Shown here in pieces: positions 60,883-64,000 of a DNA stretch of 64,000 nucleotides (positions are counted from its first letter, which is position 1; the number at the start of each line of letters is the position of its first letter). This stretch comes from Eutreptiella sp. 'Long Island Sound 2002' (taxonomy: Eukaryota; Euglenozoa; Euglenophyceae; Eutreptiales; Eutreptiaceae), in NCBI GenBank assembly GCA_964036045.1, contig OZ038384.1, positions 98,319,600 through 98,383,599 of the forward strand. Reading direction: 5' to 3'. The notes under the pieces were generated by a model. That model ran no database searches. It was not told the origin of the DNA and was given only the letters and a program-made list of their open reading frames with translations. A program made the translations under genes and the position numbers.

Positions 60883-63800
60883 AGGGCTAGGGTCACCGAG
60901 CTGGTGGAACTAGTCTTGGTTTTACAACCCTCTTTAGGGTCTAGGGTGGACCTACCAGGTCTAGCCGCAGCAGCAAGCAAGCAAGCAAGCAGCAAGCAGC
61001 ACGCGCGAAATGGGCAAAAATCAGAACTCCGTCGTGGTGCTTCGGATTCGGGTGAAATTTTCATGGATGATACCTATGGGTGTGAAGTACAATCACACAA
61101 AGTTTGAGCAAAAAACACAACGGTGGCGGCCGGGAACGGGATTCGCAAATGGCGGACCTCAGTTTCAAAAACTGCAGTTTAGGGCCAAAAACAGCCATTT
61201 TTGGGCCAAAAAAGCCTTGGAACACATTCAAAATGGCCAAACGAAGGGAAATGGTGGGTGCACTCCACGTGCGGCTTGACTTCCCTGTGTCAAAGAGCCG
61301 TTGGCGGCCCTCTAACTCCATGACATGTCCCGGAAACGGCCCAAAAAGGCCCCCCGAAGCTCCAAATGCCGACGGCCACAAACCAAGAATAGGCCATATC
61401 GTTGGCTACATAGCTCAAAATGGGATTCCGAGGGCACCTACTCCACTCGCAACCCCCCACATTTTGTGATTTCCACCCCTCAGAATTGCCCAAACGCTCG
61501 CCTAGACCCCAATACCTAGGGCCACTAGGCTGCGGCAAGCTGCAAGCTCAAGCCCAAACAGGTGGGTGCCCAAATGGGTCAACGGGGTCCAGTAGGGGCA
61601 AAAAGATGACTTTTCTCAAAAATGATCAAGGCATTTTGGGTTTTTCGGAGGACCAAAATGGGCCACCACAAGCTCAAAACGGTCCAAAAACACTTGTTTT
61701 AGCGTCGCACATGGTCTAGGATCATTTTTGAGAAAAGTCATCTTTTTGCCCCTACTGGACCCTGCTGACCCATTTGGGCACCCACGTGTTCGGGCTTGAG
61801 CTTGCAGCTTGCCTAGTGGGCCTAGCTATGGGGGTCTAGGCGTCCGTTTGGGCAATTCTGCGGGGTGGAAACCACAAAAAGTGGGGGGTTGCGGGTGAGG
61901 TGGGTGCCCTCGGAATCACAATTTGAGCCATGTAGCCAAAGATATGGCCTATTCTTGGTTTGTGGCTGTCGGCAGCCAATCTACACAAATTTTGGAGCTT
62001 CTGGGGGCCTTTTTGGTGGAGTTAGAGGGCCGCAAAGAGCTCGTTGACACGGGGAAGTCAAACCGCACGTGAAGTGTACCCAACGTTTCCCTTCGTTTGG
62101 CCGTTTTGAATGTGTTCCACGGCTTTTTTGGCCCAAAAATGGCTGTTTTTGGCCCTAAACTGCAGTTTTTGAATCTGAGGTCCGCTACCCGCGAAGCCCG
62201 TTGCCGGTCGCCACCGTCGAGTTTCTCGCTCAAACTTTGTGTGATTGTACTTCACACCCATAGGTATCATGCACCAACATTTCACCCGAATCCAAAGCAC
62301 CACGACGGAAGTCTGATTTTTACCCGTTTCGTGCGTGCTGCTTGCTTGCTTGTGGCTGCTGTTGCTGCTGCCAAACCTGGTAGGTCCACCCTAGACACTA
62401 AAAAGGGTTATAAAACCAAGACTGGTCCCACCAGCACCCTAACCCTAATCAAGACTAAATATTGGGACCGAGCTGGTGGGGGAGGGAACACCAGCTAAGA
62501 CTGGTGAGGGACATCAAGAATGATTCACACATTGATGGCTCTTGACAAAGTGAAATTAGCTTGCAAGTGAACCCCATCACCTCGAGGCCCACTTTCAAGG
62601 CTTTTTGGACTTCTGAGAGGCCAAAATGCCCCAATATGGGCTCAAAATGGGCTCATTTCACCCGTTTGTGCACCCCAAATGGTCTAGGATGAGGTTTGGA
62701 AAAATGCGGTTTTGACCCATTTTTGACCCATTTTTGGTCCCAAAACAGCCCATTTTCAAGGCATTTTGGGATTTTCGGAGGACCAAAATGGGCCACCACA
62801 AGCTCAAAACGGTTGAAAAACACTTGTTTTAGCGTCGCACATGGTCTAGGATCATTTTTGAGAAAAGTCATCTTTTTGCCCCTACTGGACCCTGTTGACC
62901 CATTTGGGCACCCACCTGTTCGGGCTTGAGCTTGCAGCTTGTTGCACGCTAGTGGGCCTAGGTACGGGGGTCTAGGCGTCCGTTTGGGCAATTCTGCGGG
63001 GTGGAAACCACAAAAAGTGGGGGGTTGCGGGTGGAGTAGGTGCCCTCGGAATCGCATTTTGAGCCATGTAGCCAAAGATATGGCCTATTCTTGGTTTGTG
63101 GCTGTCGGCATTTGGAGCTTCGGGGGGCCTTTTTGGGCCGCTTCTCGGACATATCATGGAGTTAGAGAGCCGCAAAGAGCTCGTTGACACGGGGAAGTCA
63201 AGCGGCACGTGGAGTGTACCCACCGTTTCCCTTCGTTTGGCCATTTTGAATGTGTTCTAGGGCTTTTTTTGCCCAAAAATGGCTGTTTTTGGCCCTAAAC
63301 TGCAGCTTTTGAAACTGAGGTCTGCCACTTGCGAATCCCGTTCCCGCCCGCCACTGTCGAGTTCCTCGCTCAAACTTTGTGTGATTGTACTTCACACCCA
63401 TAGGTATCATGCACCAAAATTTCAACCAAATCCAAAGCACCACGACGGAGTTCTGATTTTCACCCATTTTGTGCGTGATGCTTGCTTGCTTGCTTGCTGC
63501 TGCTTGTTGTTGCTGCTAAACCTGTTAGGTCCACCCTAGACACTAAAAAGGGTTATAAAACCAAGACTAGTTCCACCAGCTCGGTGACCCTAACCCTAAT
63601 CAAGACTGAATATTGGGACCGAGCTGGTGGGGGAGGGAACATCAGCTATGACTGGTGAGGGTCATCAAGAATGATTCACACATTGATGGCTCTTGACAAA
63701 GTGAAATTAGCTTGCAAGTGAACTCCATCACCACAAGGCCCACTTTCAAGGCTTTTTGGACTTCTGAGGGGCCAAAATGCCCCAATATGGGCTCAAAATG

Positions 63801-64000
63801 GGCTCATTTCACCCGTTTGTGCACCCCAAATGGTCTAGGATGAGATTTGCAAAAATGCGTTTTTGACCCATTTTGGACCCATTTTTGGTCCCAAAACAGC
63901 CCATTTTCAAGGCATTTTGGGTTTTTCAGAGGACCAAAATGGGCCACCACAAGCTCAAAACGGTCCAAAAACACTTGTCTTAGCGTCGCACGTGGTCTAG
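60883..64000. repeat. foldback plus tandem repeat array, continues beyond window
   Basis: 60,883 to about 61,690 is the reverse complement of the segment from about 61,715 to 62,450, giving a long near-perfect palindrome centred near 61,700. The right-hand unit is repeated in direct tandem: the word GTTTTAGCGTCGCAC (GTCTTAGCG in the last) recurs at about 61,697, 62,828 and 63,979, a period of about 1.13-1.15 kb. Related to the repeats at 18.2-20.3 kb. Termini carry CTAGGGCTAGGGTCACC / CACCCTAACCCTAATC words. No coding capacity supported. Confidence 0.85.

Noticed and set aside
63585-63600. CCCTAACCCTAA telomere-like repeat (also near 60,890 and 62,440)
   Set aside because: Only two units, always at the same place within the foldback family; not a telomere.

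Overview
This is nuclear DNA from a eukaryote, most likely a single-celled alga or other protist. Spliced genes with canonical GT-AG introns and long introns packed with repeats support this, as do eukaryote-only mobile elements (tyrosine-recombinase retrotransposons, hAT-like and piggyBac-like DNA transposons). Many runs of 8-15 C or G and low-complexity Lys/Gly-rich and Pro/Gln-rich protein segments fit the same picture. The sequence alone does not fix the lineage. No bacterial, organellar, rRNA, functional tRNA or CRISPR feature was seen.

Layout. (1) 0-6.4 kb: minus-strand exons. Two encode a PUF-like (Pumilio repeat) RNA-binding region, one is Pro/Gln-rich, and one large exon carries a Lys/Gly-rich tail plus an F5/8-type-C (discoidin-like) domain. 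A 376-bp hAT-type MITE with perfect 8-bp target duplications lies in one intron. (2) 5.3-11.7 kb: a stretch of lower GC, almost free of C/G runs and flanked by a related direct repeat. It holds a 146-aa unknown ORF and a coding-like fragment. (3) 12.2-28.6 kb: one plus-strand gene assembled here from seven exons with matching splice phases (868 codons), encoding an unrecognised coiled-coil protein with a Ser/Pro-rich tail. Its introns contain a CAA/TTG array, minisatellites, foldback elements and a hAT element with termini and target duplication. (4) 28.6-38.6 kb: accessory DNA with a piggyBac-like fragment, minisatellites and unassigned coding-like fragments. (5) 38.6-60.9 kb: a cluster of at least five tyrosine-recombinase (YR) retrotransposons, with relics. 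(6) 60.9-64.0 kb: a foldback/tandem repeat that cuts off the last reverse transcriptase.

The most interesting system is the YR retrotransposon cluster. Every element complete enough to judge has the order gag, then YR, then RT-RNase H. This differs from classic DIRS/Ngaro order (RT before YR) and resembles what is described for VIPER elements. One element (47,003-54,267) has textbook split direct repeats: A1 (65 bp), body, B1 (42 bp), A2 (65 bp), B2 (42 bp), with both pairs identical as read. It sits inside the gag reading frame of an older element on the opposite strand, and removing it leaves that frame open across the junction. In three elements the gag zinc-knuckle region and the YR are in the same frame, separated by a single stop codon. 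That suggests readthrough or reinitiation, although most copies are damaged by stops and frame breaks, often near C/G runs. The best preserved ORF is the YR(C-terminal)-RT-RNase H frame at 40,488-43,673.
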